NCBI RefSeq assembly: GCF_023898865.1
Contig: NZ_JAGSOV010000046.1
Location: 1-64,000, forward strand
Direction: 5' to 3'
Length of the DNA: 64,000 nucleotides
From: Pseudonocardia humida
GTDB taxonomy: Bacteria > Actinomycetota > Actinomycetes > Mycobacteriales > Pseudonocardiaceae
The notes under the pieces were generated by a model. The model was given only the letters and a program-made list of their open reading frames with translations, was not told the origin of the DNA and made no database searches. Position numbers and translations under genes: made by a program. Below are positions 20,657-29,916 of this stretch, one piece after another. The first letter of the stretch is position 1. The number at the start of each line of letters is the position of its first letter.

Positions 20657-23104
20657 TCAGCCGTCCAGGTCGAGGACGGTCAGCGTGCCGCTGTTGAGGT
20701 TGGTGACGTAGCCCTTCGTCCCGTCCGGCAGCACGGCGATGCTCGTGGGCGCGTCGCCGGTGGGGACGGTGGCGACCGGCTGGAACCCCTCGGTGGCGAT
20801 CACCGTCAGGTCGTCGGAGTCGACGTTGACGACGTAGAGGTGCCGCCCGTCGGGCGCCCAGGCGAGGTCCTGCGGGTGCGTGCCCACCGGGATGGTGGCC
20901 ACCACCTGGTCGGTCGTCGTGTCGATGATGCTCACCGAGTCGCTGCCGTAGTTCACGGCGGCCACCAGCGGCAGGCCGGGGTGCACGGCGAGGCTGTGCG
21001 GGTTGGTCTGCACCGGGATCTCGGCGAGCACCGTCCCGGCGCCGGTGTCGAGCACGCTGACCAGGTCGGACTCGTGGTTCGCCGTGTAGGCCCGGGTGCC
21101 GTCCGCGGAGAGCTCCAGCCGGTGGGGGTGCGGATCGACGCGGATGTCGTCGACGATCTCGTCGCTGCCGGTGTCGATGACCGAGACGGTGCCGTAGCTG
21201 GGCACGTAGATGCGGGACCCGTCGGGCGAGACGTCCAGCCCGAACGGCGGGGAGCCGACCGGGATGCTGGTCAGGACCGCGTTCGAGGCGGTGTCGAGCA
21301 CGGCGAGGCGGTTGGTCGAGGTCTCCGGCTCGGTCGAGACGCCGACGTAGAGCTGCGCGCCGTCGGGCGAGAACGCCAGGAGCTGCGGCGGCCCGTCCGG
21401 GACCGCGATGGTGGCGGTCGCCTGGTCGATGGTGGTGTCGACGACCGTGACGACCCCGGCCGCGCGGTTGGCGACGTACGCGGCCCTGCCGTTGGGCGCG
21501 ATGGCGACGAAGCCCGGCGTCGGGCCGACCGGGACCTGCGCGCCGACCACCGGTCCGGGTGCGCTGGCGACCGGCTCGGGCGGCACCGACGGGGTCGTCT
21601 CCGGGTACTGCGCGGCCGGTGAGATCACCACCGTGCTCGGCACCGGCTCGGCCCGCGGCGCGCCGGCGGCCCGGCTCTGCACCAGGAGGTAGCTGATGGA
21701 CGCGGCCAGCAGGACCAGCGCCGCGGCGGCGGCCGCGACGACCAGGACGCGCCTGCGCCGCTCCGCGGCGTCCGGCGGCGGTGCGGACGGCTCGGGGCCG
21801 GGTGGGGCCGCGAGGCCGGAGCCGGCGCGCGCGGGAGCCGACCCGCCCGGCGGAAGCGGTTCCACGTGGTCGTACCCCGACCCGGCCGGTGCCCACGCCG
21901 CGTCGGGCCAGGCGGGTGGCGTCGCCACCGACGGCCCGGCACCCGCGAGCGACCCCGGCGCGCGGGCGGCGTTCGGTGCCCGGGGGTAGGGCATGCGCGG
22001 CGCCACGGTGCTCCGGCCGCCGCGGAACCCGGCGGGCGCCGGGTCCAGCTCGGCCGCGAGCGCGGCGGCGCCGAGCGCGACGGCGTACTCCGGATGGGTG
22101 TCGACCAGCGTCGGGCGACGCAGCGCCTCGGTGATCATCCGGGCGACGAGCGGGATCCGGGAGGAGCCGCCGACCAGCAGCACCGCGCTGAGCTCGCTGC
22201 GGTCGACCCGCGCGGACTGCAGCGTGCGGATGAGCGCGCCGATGGTCGACTCGACGTGGGGGCGGATCATGTCCTCGAACTCGGCCCGGGTGAGGCGCAC
22301 GTCGAAGTGCCGGTTGGGCAGGAACACCGGGATGGTGGCCTCGGTGTCGACCGACAGCGCCTCCTTGGCCAGCGTGCAGTCCTGGCGGAGCCGGGCCATC
22401 GCGGTGCCGGTCTGCGGGTCGGCGAGGTCCAGCTCCGAGAGCGCCCCGCCCGAGACGGCGTCGATGTGGGCCAGCACGGCGTCGTCGAAGTCGTCGCCGC
22501 CGAGGCGCTCGATGCCCTGCGGCACCCCCAGGATGTCGATGCTCGACGTGCGCTTGCGCAGCACGGTGACGTCGAAGGTGCCGCCGCCGAGGTCGTACAC
22601 GGCCACGGCCTCGCCGTCGCGGAGCCTGCCCGCCGCGGCGTGGTGCGCCACCGCGGCCTGCGGCTCGGTGGTCGTCTGCGCCCGCGGGATGCCGGCGAGG
22701 TGCGGGACCTCGTCGAACAGCTCGCGGCGGTAGGGGCCCCAGCTCGCCGGATGGGTCAGCACGACCCGGTCCGGGGGGCCGCCCTCGGTCGCGCGGACCC
22801 GCGAGACGGCGTCGGACAGGACGGCGGCGAGCAGGGAGGTGACCGGGTGCCGCGACCCGCCCAGCAGCACCGGTGCGGGGTCGCCGAGGCGGCGCTTGAA
22901 CCCGCGGCCCACGCGCTGCGGGTCGCTCACCGCACGGCGGTTGGCCGCGTCGCCGGTGACGATGCGGCCGTCGTCGCGGGCGAACACGACCGCGGGCGTC
23001 ACCACCGTGCGGTCGCCGAGGGTGAGCATCTCGACGCGCGTCCCCCTGGCGACGGCCGCCGCCACGAAGGTCGTGCCGAGGTCGACCCCCAGGCTGTACG
23101 ACAC
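20657..23104 (-). CDS. Hsp70-like ATPase fused through a TM helix to a YVTN beta-propeller
   Basis: 815 residues. Residues 1-350 form an Hsp70/actin-fold ATPase: VDLGTTFVAAAV (phosphate 1), VYDLGGGTFDVTVL (phosphate 2) and LLVGGSSRIPLV (adenosine). The Hsp70 substrate-binding domain is absent. A Pro/Ala linker follows, then a membrane helix preceded by RRRR (about 447-475), then seven or so YVTN-type repeats of about 42 residues (about 518-815; e.g. NPHSLAVHPGLPLVAAVNYG, SDSVSIIDTTTDQVVATIPV). The propeller should be outside the cell. GTG 23104 has GGAGGAGG upstream. It faces a kinase operon divergently. Hsp70-like genes commonly neighbour IniA/IniC dynamins in actinobacteria, and an IniC-like domain does occur nearby here. 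Confidence 0.8.
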   Translation of the reverse strand: MSYSLGVDLGTTFVAAAVARGTRVEMLTLGDRTVVTPAVVFARDDGRIVTGDAANRRAVSDPQRVGRGFKRRLGDPAPVLLGGSRHPVTSLLAAVLSDAVSRVRATEGGPPDRVVLTHPASWGPYRRELFDEVPHLAGIPRAQTTTEPQAAVAHHAAAGRLRDGEAVAVYDLGGGTFDVTVLRKRTSSIDILGVPQGIERLGGDDFDDAVLAHIDAVSGGALSELDLADPQTGTAMARLRQDCTLAKEALSVDTEATIPVFLPNRHFDVRLTRAEFEDMIRPHVESTIGALIRTLQSARVDRSELSAVLLVGGSSRIPLVARMITEALRRPTLVDTHPEYAVALGAAALAAELDPAPAGFRGGRSTVAPRMPYPRAPNAARAPGSLAGAGPSVATPPAWPDAAWAPAGSGYDHVEPLPPGGSAPARAGSGLAAPPGPEPSAPPPDAAERRRRVLVVAAAAAALVLLAASISYLLVQSRAAGAPRAEPVPSTVVISPAAQYPETTPSVPPEPVASAPGPVVGAQVPVGPTPGFVAIAPNGRAAYVANRAAGVVTVVDTTIDQATATIAVPDGPPQLLAFSPDGAQLYVGVSTEPETSTNRLAVLDTASNAVLTSIPVGSPPFGLDVSPDGSRIYVPSYGTVSVIDTGSDEIVDDIRVDPHPHRLELSADGTRAYTANHESDLVSVLDTGAGTVLAEIPVQTNPHSLAVHPGLPLVAAVNYGSDSVSIIDTTTDQVVATIPVGTHPQDLAWAPDGRHLYVVNVDSDDLTVIATEGFQPVATVPTGDAPTSIAVLPDGTKGYVTNLNSGTLTVLDLDG

Positions 23105-23132
23105 TACCGCCTCCTCCTCGTGACGCCCTTCA

Positions 23133-23170
23133 CGTTACGAGGAGTCGTTGGGCGCGAGTGATACGTAACG
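23133..23170. promoter_or_regulatory. Inverted repeat in the Hsp70/kinase intergenic region
   Basis: CGTTACG (23133-23139) and CGTAACG (23164-23170) are inverse complements 24 nt apart, just upstream of the Hsp70-propeller ribosome site. It is a possible binding site for the neighbouring NarL-type regulator. The sequence is short, so chance is a real alternative. Confidence 0.3.
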
Positions 23171-23328
23171 GTCGTTCGCAAGGGACAACCACCTGCGGCG
23201 CGATCAGCCCCGTCTGGCGGCATGCGCCTGCCCCGACTGGTGGTGGGCCGACGGGGCGGGGGTGAACCCTACCCGCGGCGGGGGGCGCCCCCCTGTGGTC
23301 ACGCTGCGCAGAGGTTCACACTCGCCTT

Positions 23329-24036
23329 ATGACGCTAGAGTCCGTGCCACCCGGGGCGGGCCCCGCGTCATCTCCACTCCCCCCGTCCGGCTCGCGACCG
23401 ACCGGGTGCACCGGCTCGCGCCCGGCCGGTGAGGACGAGGCGCGCCTGCGCCGCAGCGCCCACCGGCAGTGGATGCGCCGCCGCGACCTCGAGCGCCAGC
23501 TGCACGACGGCGCCGCGCTGCGGATCTCCGCGCTGGCGCTGCGGCTCGGCCTGCTGCGCCACCGCAGGCCCGACGACGACCGGGAGCTGCAGGACGCGAT
23601 CGACGACCTGCAGGGTGAGCTGCACGAAGTGCTCCAGGAGCTGCGCGAGGTGGCGGGCAACCTCTACCCGCCGCTGCTCGACGAGGTCGGCCTGGGCCCC
23701 GCGCTGCGGGAGGTCGCGGACCGCTCGCCGGTGCCGGTGCGGATCGACGCCCCCGACGAGCGGTTCGGCGCCGCGGCCGAGGGGGCCGCGTACTTCACGC
23801 TGCTCGGCTGCCTGACCGCGCCCCCGAGCCGGCGCATACCCGAACAGACCAACGCACCAGCCGCCAGCCGGGTGATCGATGTCGTCATTCGTCGCGAGGG
23901 CGACGCCCTCGTGGTGGTCGTCGGCGGTGTCGACGCCTGCCATGCTGCTGCGATCCACGACGGAGTGCGCCTTCTGGGCGGGACCGTCGAGGTGGGGGCC
24001 GGGGCCCTGATCACTGTGAGGATCCCATGCGCGTAG
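23329..24036 (+). CDS. Short NarL-type sensor-kinase-like protein, degenerate ATPase
   Basis: 235 residues, no membrane segment. Residues 45-120 form a HisKA_3-type dimerisation helix with the phospho-acceptor motif RQLHDGAALRISALALRLG, then ELREVAGNLYPPLLDEVGLGPALREV. The following region should be the HATPase domain, but the N-box (N-x-x-K-H) and the DxGxG box are missing; only a GGTVEVGAGALITVRIP end remains. It may be a phospho-acceptor or dimerisation partner for the other kinases here rather than an active kinase. Its end overlaps the regulator gene by 10 nt. Confidence 0.65.
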   Translation: MTLESVPPGAGPASSPLPPSGSRPTGCTGSRPAGEDEARLRRSAHRQWMRRRDLERQLHDGAALRISALALRLGLLRHRRPDDDRELQDAIDDLQGELHEVLQELREVAGNLYPPLLDEVGLGPALREVADRSPVPVRIDAPDERFGAAAEGAAYFTLLGCLTAPPSRRIPEQTNAPAASRVIDVVIRREGDALVVVVGGVDACHAAAIHDGVRLLGGTVEVGAGALITVRIPCA

Positions 24037-24692
24037 CGCTCGCCGAGGACGGCGCCCTGTTCCGGGAAGGGCTGCTCATGCTGCTCAAGGCGGCGGGGCA
24101 CGAGATCGTCGCGTGCGCGGCAGGCGGCGACGAGCTCGTCGCCACGCTGCGCGGCTGCCCCGCCGACGTCGCGATCCTGGACATCCGGATGCCCCCCGGG
24201 CCCGACGGCGGGCTGGTGACCGCGGAGCGGCTGCGGGCCGCGCACCCGGACATGGGCCTGCTGTTCCTGTCGCACTACGCCGAATCGCACTACCTGCTGC
24301 GCATCCTGCAGATCGGCACCGACGCCATCGGCTACCGGCTCAAGGAGAAGGTGGGCAGCGTCGAGGTGCTGTCCGACACGCTCACGCGGATCGCCGCCGG
24401 TGAGATCGTCATCGAGCCGGTGCTGGCCAAGCGCCTGGTCGAGCGGCCGCGCGCCGAGCGCAAGAGCCTGGTCTCGTCGCTGTCCGAGCGCGAGACCGAC
24501 GTGCTGGCCCTGATGGCCGAGGGCCGCTCGAACGGTGGAATCGCCGCCCAGTTGTTCGTCACGCCCAAGGCCGTGGAGAAGCACATCGCGAACATCTTCG
24601 GCAAGCTCGGGCTGCACGCCGACACCTCCGAGCAGCACCGGCGGGTGCTGGCCGTGCTCACGTACCTCCGCGCGCAACGTGACGGCGAGTAG
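24027..24692 (+). CDS. NarL/LuxR-family response regulator
   Basis: 221 residues. The receiver domain has the acidic pair ED (7-8), phospho-acceptor Asp52 in ILDIRMPP, the Ser/Thr position in LFLSHYAES, and the conserved Lys in YRLKEKV. A C-terminal LuxR helix-turn-helix (SLSERETDVLALMAEGRSNG...TPKAVEKHIANIFGKLGL) binds DNA. ATG 24027 overlaps the short kinase gene. It is the only DNA-binding output in the locus, so the kinases at 23329, 24703 and 26001 probably converge on it. The target genes may include the divergent Hsp70-propeller gene. Confidence 0.88.
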   Translation: MRVALAEDGALFREGLLMLLKAAGHEIVACAAGGDELVATLRGCPADVAILDIRMPPGPDGGLVTAERLRAAHPDMGLLFLSHYAESHYLLRILQIGTDAIGYRLKEKVGSVEVLSDTLTRIAAGEIVIEPVLAKRLVERPRAERKSLVSSLSERETDVLALMAEGRSNGGIAAQLFVTPKAVEKHIANIFGKLGLHADTSEQHRRVLAVLTYLRAQRDGE

Positions 24693-24702
24693 CGGACCCT
24701 TC

Positions 24703-26004
24703 GTGAACCGGGCACTCGCGGCCAGAGCGCTGCGGCTGCTGCTGGTCGCGAGCTGGACGGGCGCGGTCTTCGCGGTGGTGCTCGCGCTGGACCCGCTGGT
24801 GTGGGCGGGCCAGCGGGTGCTGCTGCCGTTCGTCGCCGCGGGAGTGGCGGCCGTCGGGATGGTCGCGGCCAGGGAGCCGATGGACCGGCTCGTCCGCAGG
24901 CTCACCCGCCACCGGTTCACCACGCCCTACTCGGTGCTCGCCCAGACGACGGCGCGGACCAGGGCCCGCTCCCTCGGGCAGGCGCTGCCCGGCCTGGCCC
25001 AGGTGCTCGCCGACGGCACCGGCGCGCAGCGGGCCGCGCTGTGGCTGGTGGTCGAGGGCAGGCTGCTGGAGGTGGCGGCGCACCCGCCAGCCGACGGGCC
25101 GGTTCCGATCGCGGAGAACCTCGCCGTGCTGCTCGCCCGGCCGGGCACCGACCACGTGGTGCCGGTGCTGGACGGGACCGTGCTGCGGGCCGCGCTCGTG
25201 ATCGACAAGGCCGACGCCCCGGTCACCCCGGCCGACCAGCGCCTCATGCGGGACGTCGCCGACGGCGCCGGCCTGCTGCTGCGCAGCGTGCAGCGGCGCG
25301 CCGAGCTGCAGGAGCGCGTCCGCCAGGCCGCCGAGCTCGCCGACCAGCTCGGCGAGTCGCGGCGCAGGCTGACCCGGGCCAGGGAGGTCGAGCGGCAGCG
25401 GCTGGGCGCGGAGATCTCGCACGCGACGACCGAACGGCTCGAGGTGCTGCGCACCGCGCTGCGGGAGGCCACCGACGACCTGTCCGCCGCGCCGCGGCGA
25501 CCCGGCCCGGCGGAGGAGGCGCTGGCGCGGGCCCGCGCCTCGCTGGACGAGCTGCTGGCGCGGTTCCGGGTGATCGCCCGCGGGGTGTACCCGGCGGTGC
25601 TGCGCGACCTCGGACCCGCCGCCGCGCTCGAGGAGGTGCTGGCCGACCTGCCCCGGGAGGTGCGGCTGACCGGCGAACCGGGGTCGCGGCTGGCCTGGGA
25701 GGTCGAGTCGGGCATCTACTACCTGGCCGCGGCCGCCGTCACCCACCTCGCGGGCCGGCCCGCGCACACCGAGCTGCACCTGCGCCTGGAGCACCGCGAC
25801 GGCCGGCTGTCGGTGCGGATCGACGATCCCGAGCTGGGTCCCGGCTCGGCCGCCGCGCTGCGCACCGAGCTCGCCGGCGACATCGAGCGGTTGGCGGCGC
25901 TGGGCGGCGCCGTGGAGGTCACCGAGTACGCCGCGGGCACCACGGTGCTGGCCTGGCTCCCCGACCGGCTGGAGCCGCTGGTCGGCGCGGGGACGGCGAC
26001 GTGA
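24703..26004 (+). CDS. Two-TM sensor kinase-like protein
   Basis: 433 residues from GTG 24703. Two N-terminal hydrophobic helices (about 7-25, 30-50) are followed by a GAF-like domain (ARSLGQALPGLAQVLADGTGAQRAALWLV...TPADQRLMRDVADG, about 85-205), a coiled coil, and a HisKA_3-like region where the usual H-D-G is EISHATTERLEVLRTAL. The C-terminal ATPase region lacks clear N- and G-boxes (HLRLEHRDGRLSVRIDDPELGPGSAAAL). It looks like a second degenerate kinase. Its TGA overlaps the GTG of the next gene (GTGA), so the two proteins are probably made together. Confidence 0.65.
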   Translation: MNRALAARALRLLLVASWTGAVFAVVLALDPLVWAGQRVLLPFVAAGVAAVGMVAAREPMDRLVRRLTRHRFTTPYSVLAQTTARTRARSLGQALPGLAQVLADGTGAQRAALWLVVEGRLLEVAAHPPADGPVPIAENLAVLLARPGTDHVVPVLDGTVLRAALVIDKADAPVTPADQRLMRDVADGAGLLLRSVQRRAELQERVRQAAELADQLGESRRRLTRAREVERQRLGAEISHATTERLEVLRTALREATDDLSAAPRRPGPAEEALARARASLDELLARFRVIARGVYPAVLRDLGPAAALEEVLADLPREVRLTGEPGSRLAWEVESGIYYLAAAAVTHLAGRPAHTELHLRLEHRDGRLSVRIDDPELGPGSAAALRTELAGDIERLAALGGAVEVTEYAAGTTVLAWLPDRLEPLVGAGTAT

Positions 26005-29000
26005 CGGGCGTGCTCACCGCCGTGCGCGCCACCATCACCGGCGGCGCCCACCGGGGTGCGGGCCTGGCCGCCGCCACCGCCCGCGCAGGCCTCGGCGTGC
26101 TGCTGGTGCTGAGCGCCGCCGTCTCGGTGATCTGGCTCGTGCTGGGCGTCGTCGCGGCGGCGGTCCGGTACTCGCCGCAGGTCGCCGCGTCCCTCGGGGC
26201 GTCGGGGAGCTGGTGGGCGCGCGCGGCCGTGGACGCCGCACCGGCCAGCGGGCCGCTCGGCCAGCTCGGCCTGGACTACGGGTTCAGCACCCTCAACCTG
26301 GTCCTCGCGGTCGTGCTGATCACCGCGGGCCCGCGCACCTGGTCGATCCGGCTGCTCGCGGTCGCGCTGGCCGGCTCGGCCGGAGCGTTCAACATGCAGG
26401 CGCACGCCGCCTCCCGCGGCCTCGAGCAGGCGACCGGGCTCACCGCGAGCGGCGTGCACGGGGCCGTGCTGCTCGGCACCGCCTGCGCCGCGTACGTCCT
26501 GGCCCTGCTGCTGTTCCCGACCCCGCCGTGGGACCTCATGTCCGAGGGCTGGCCGGTCCGCCGGGCGCTCGTGGTGGTCGGCACCGCGGCCTTCGCCCTG
26601 GTCGGCCTGGGCGCCGCGCTGCTCCCGCACACCGCGAACTGCGTGCTGTTCTTCGGGTTCGTCGTCCCGGTGGTGGGGCTCGTGGTGCTGCCCCGCCGCG
26701 TCCGCCGCGGCCCCGGCGCCGCCGCCCGCACGCAGGCCCGCCTGCTGTTCAGCATGGTCGTCGGCGGCTTCGCGGTGATGGCCGTGCTCGCCGTGGTCAC
26801 GCTGCTGCTCGACCTGCTGGGCGCCGCGCCGTACCTGGCGCTGGTCGAGCCGACCGAGCCCCGGTCGGGGACGGACACGGCCGGGCCCGTCGGCGACCCG
26901 ACGGCGCTGCTGTTCTGGTTCTCCCGGCTGGCGTCGGCGGCCATCGCCGTCGTCGTCCTGCTCGCCGCGCGCCAGGACCGGTTGTGGACCGCGGAGCACT
27001 GGTTCAGCCGCGGCCTCGCGGTGCTGCTCGTGGGAGCGGTCGGTGGCGGGGGCTTCGTGCTGCTGGGGGCGCTCGCCGACGGCGTGGTCGACGCCGGGGT
27101 CGCGGAGGTGGCCGCGGGGGTGGCCGCCGCGGTGGCCCTCGGCCCGCTGTGCATCCGCGTCGAGCGGCTCGTCGACCGGCTGCTCTACGGGCGCCGCCCG
27201 GCCCCGTACCGGGTGCTGGCCGACGTCACGGCGCTGCTGCGCTCGAGCGCGGCCTCCTCGTCCGGTTCGGCCCCCGACCTGGCCCAGGTCGCCGAGGCCA
27301 TCGCCCGCGGGCTCGGCGCGGGCGTGTGCCGGCTGACCGTGCGGCGGCCCGGGCTGCGCGACCGCCGCTACGAGTGGGCCGATCGCACCGGTGGCTTCGA
27401 CATCGACGACCTGGTCGAGGTCCCCGTCCGCCACGGCGACGAGCAGGTCGGGGCGCTGGCCGTGGACCGCCAGGCGGTGTCGGGCGTCAACGCCCAGCGC
27501 GAGCAGCTGTTCACCGACATCGCCGACGGCCTCGGCGTGGTCCTGGAGGCCAGCCGGTCGGCGATCGAGCTCGAGCGGCAGCTGCGCGCGGCGCTCGCGC
27601 ACGCGGAGGAGATCGCCGTGTCGCGGCGCCGGGCGGTCGCCGAGATGGACAGCGAGCGGCGCCGCATCGAGCGCGACCTGCACGACGGCGCCCAGCACAA
27701 CCTGGTGTCGCTGCGACTCGCCCTCGGCCTGGTCGAGCACCACCTCGGCACCGGTGAGCTGGACCTCGCGCAGGAGCGGCTCGGCGTGCTGACCGAGCAG
27801 CTCGCCGCCGCGGAGGCGGTGCTCGCGGCCACGGCCGACGGCGTGTCCTCGCAGGTGGTGGCGCAGGAAGGGCTCGTGCCCGCGCTGCGCGCCGAGCTCG
27901 CCGCCGCGCACCCGCCCATCGACGTCGAGACCGACGGCGTGCCCGACGGCAGGCGGTTCCCGGCCGATGTGGCTGCGGCCGTGTGGTTCTGCTGCACCGA
28001 GTCGGTGGGCAACGCGCGCAAGCACGCCGCGGGCGCCCCGGTGACCGTGCGGTTGGCCGAGCGGGCGGGCGCCCTCGCCTTCACCGTGCGCGACGAGGGA
28101 CCGGGGTTCGACCCCGCCGCGGACGCCGCGGGCGGGCGGGGCCTGCGGAACATGGCCACCCGGATCGCCGCGGTGGGCGGGGTCGTCACGATCCGGTCGG
28201 CACCGGGGGCGGGCACCACGGTCGAGGGCTCCGTCCCGGTGCCCCCGGAGGGCGGGTCCGCGGCCCCGCCCTCCGTCGACGAACCCACGGTGCCCACGAC
28301 CGCGCGCGGGTCCGCGGCCACCACCGTGCTGATCGCCGTGCCCCAGCCCGAGCCGACCGCCGTGGTGACCCCGGTGCCCACGGCCGTGCCCGCTTCTGGG
28401 CCCACTCCTGGACCCACCGCCGTGCCCGATGTCGAGGCGCCGACCGTGCCCGCGTTCGACCCCCCGACCATGCCCGCCGTCGACCCCGTCGCCGTGCCCG
28501 AGCCGCCCCGGGAACCGGCGCCGGAGTCCGCCCCGGAGGAGGTGGCCGCGGACCTCCCCCTGGAGCTGCCCCGACTGGCCGGCCAGGTGCGCGCCCTGGC
28601 CCGGGCGACCTGCGTTGCCTACCGCGGCACCCCCGCGCAGTCCCGCGTCGACGACCTCGCGCACCGGCTCGACGAGCCGCTGCGCATCGCGGTGCTCGGA
28701 GCCGTGGACGACCTGCGGCGGATGTTGGTGGAGGCCATGGTCGGCACCCCCGCGGTGCCGCCGCCGCCGGCGGCGCCGGTGCCCGTCCGCTACGTCTACG
28801 GCGACGAGCGCGTCGAGTCCGGCCCCGCCGCGGTGGTCGCCCTCCCCGCTCCCGCGCTGCGGGCGATGACGCTCATCGACGTCCCGACCCCGCGGGTCCG
28901 CGGCCCCGAGCGCCTGTCCGCCGAGGCGCTCGGCCAGGTCCGGGCCCTGGTCGGGACCGCGGGCGGCGAACCGCCAGGAGCCGACGCGTTCGTGCTGCTG

Positions 29001-29906
29001 CTGCACTACGGGCGGCCCGCCGACATGGCGCTGCTCGACCTCCTGCACGCCGCGGGGCAGCGCGCGATCGGGGTGCTGGCCCGGGCGGACGACCCGACCG
29101 GGCAGGGCGGCGCGGCCGCCGCGGAGTACGCCGCGGACCCCGCCGTGCGCCGGGTCTGCCACACGGTCGTGCCGGTCGCGCCGGCCACGGCCGTCGCCGC
29201 GGCCCGCCTCGGCGACGAGGAGCACCGGCTGCTGCAGCGGTGGGCGACCGGGGACCCGGCCGACACGAGGGACGCCGCCACCGCGCTGATCGACCGGCTG
29301 GGCCCGCTGGGTGCCCGACGGGCGCTCGCGCTGGTGCGCTGCGGCGAGGGGGGCGGCCGCGCCGAGCTCGCGGCGGCGCTGGTGCGCCACAGCGGCCTGG
29401 CCGACCTGCAGGAGGTGGTCGCGTCCCGGTTCCTGCGCCGGAGCGATCCGCTGCGCACCCGGTCCGTGCTGACCGGGCTGGACACGGTGCTGGGGGCGTC
29501 GCCGCCACCCGGCGAGAGCGCCCGCTCGCTGCGCTACCAGCTCGAACGGGTCCGCGCCGGGGCGCACGAGCTGCGCGAGATCGAGCTGCTGGACGCGCTG
29601 CGGTCCGGCGAGCTGGGCCTGCCCGGCGACGAGCGCCGGGTGGCCGAGCGGCTGCTGGGCGCGGCCGGTGCCGACGTCCGGGTCCGGCTGGGCGTGGCCG
29701 TCGACACGACGGCCGGGCAGGTGCGGTCGGCGACGGCGCACCAGGCGGCCCGGTGGCGGGCGCTGGCCGCGCACCCGGTGGTCTCGACCCGGGCCCGCGA
29801 GGCCGCGCAGGTCCTGGTCCGCACCTGCGAGCGGCTGGGGGCCGAGGTCGACGACCCGGACCGGTCGGCGGGCGATCCGCCGGGGGAGGGGGAACGCCCC
29901 CGATGA
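26001..29906 (+). CDS. Membrane histidine kinase fused to a degenerate IniC-like dynamin domain
   Basis: 1301 residues. Residues 1-385 contain about seven membrane helices, and 400-545 a GAF-like domain. The HisKA_3 motif ERDLHDGAQHNLVSLRLALG gives His561. The ATPase N-box NARKHA is at about 673, the G-box DEGPGFDP at about 698, and GGRGLRNMATR at about 711; this kinase looks intact. A Pro-rich linker (about 745-840) leads to residues 850-1290, which align by eye with IniC-type dynamin-like proteins: ADAFVLLLHYGRPADMALLD, GVLARADD, and the LGPLGARRALALVRCG helical part. The G1 P-loop (G-x4-GKST) is replaced by VLGAVDDLRRML (about 898) and DTPG by IDVPTP. It therefore probably binds membranes or partners without GTP hydrolysis. 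Confidence 0.75.
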   Translation: MTGVLTAVRATITGGAHRGAGLAAATARAGLGVLLVLSAAVSVIWLVLGVVAAAVRYSPQVAASLGASGSWWARAAVDAAPASGPLGQLGLDYGFSTLNLVLAVVLITAGPRTWSIRLLAVALAGSAGAFNMQAHAASRGLEQATGLTASGVHGAVLLGTACAAYVLALLLFPTPPWDLMSEGWPVRRALVVVGTAAFALVGLGAALLPHTANCVLFFGFVVPVVGLVVLPRRVRRGPGAAARTQARLLFSMVVGGFAVMAVLAVVTLLLDLLGAAPYLALVEPTEPRSGTDTAGPVGDPTALLFWFSRLASAAIAVVVLLAARQDRLWTAEHWFSRGLAVLLVGAVGGGGFVLLGALADGVVDAGVAEVAAGVAAAVALGPLCIRVERLVDRLLYGRRPAPYRVLADVTALLRSSAASSSGSAPDLAQVAEAIARGLGAGVCRLTVRRPGLRDRRYEWADRTGGFDIDDLVEVPVRHGDEQVGALAVDRQAVSGVNAQREQLFTDIADGLGVVLEASRSAIELERQLRAALAHAEEIAVSRRRAVAEMDSERRRIERDLHDGAQHNLVSLRLALGLVEHHLGTGELDLAQERLGVLTEQLAAAEAVLAATADGVSSQVVAQEGLVPALRAELAAAHPPIDVETDGVPDGRRFPADVAAAVWFCCTESVGNARKHAAGAPVTVRLAERAGALAFTVRDEGPGFDPAADAAGGRGLRNMATRIAAVGGVVTIRSAPGAGTTVEGSVPVPPEGGSAAPPSVDEPTVPTTARGSAATTVLIAVPQPEPTAVVTPVPTAVPASGPTPGPTAVPDVEAPTVPAFDPPTMPAVDPVAVPEPPREPAPESAPEEVAADLPLELPRLAGQVRALARATCVAYRGTPAQSRVDDLAHRLDEPLRIAVLGAVDDLRRMLVEAMVGTPAVPPPPAAPVPVRYVYGDERVESGPAAVVALPAPALRAMTLIDVPTPRVRGPERLSAEALGQVRALVGTAGGEPPGADAFVLLLHYGRPADMALLDLLHAAGQRAIGVLARADDPTGQGGAAAAEYAADPAVRRVCHTVVPVAPATAVAAARLGDEEHRLLQRWATGDPADTRDAATALIDRLGPLGARRALALVRCGEGGGRAELAAALVRHSGLADLQEVVASRFLRRSDPLRTRSVLTGLDTVLGASPPPGESARSLRYQLERVRAGAHELREIELLDALRSGELGLPGDERRVAERLLGAAGADVRVRLGVAVDTTAGQVRSATAHQAARWRALAAHPVVSTRAREAAQVLVRTCERLGAEVDDPDRSAGDPPGEGERPR

Positions 29907-29916
29907 CGACCCCGCC

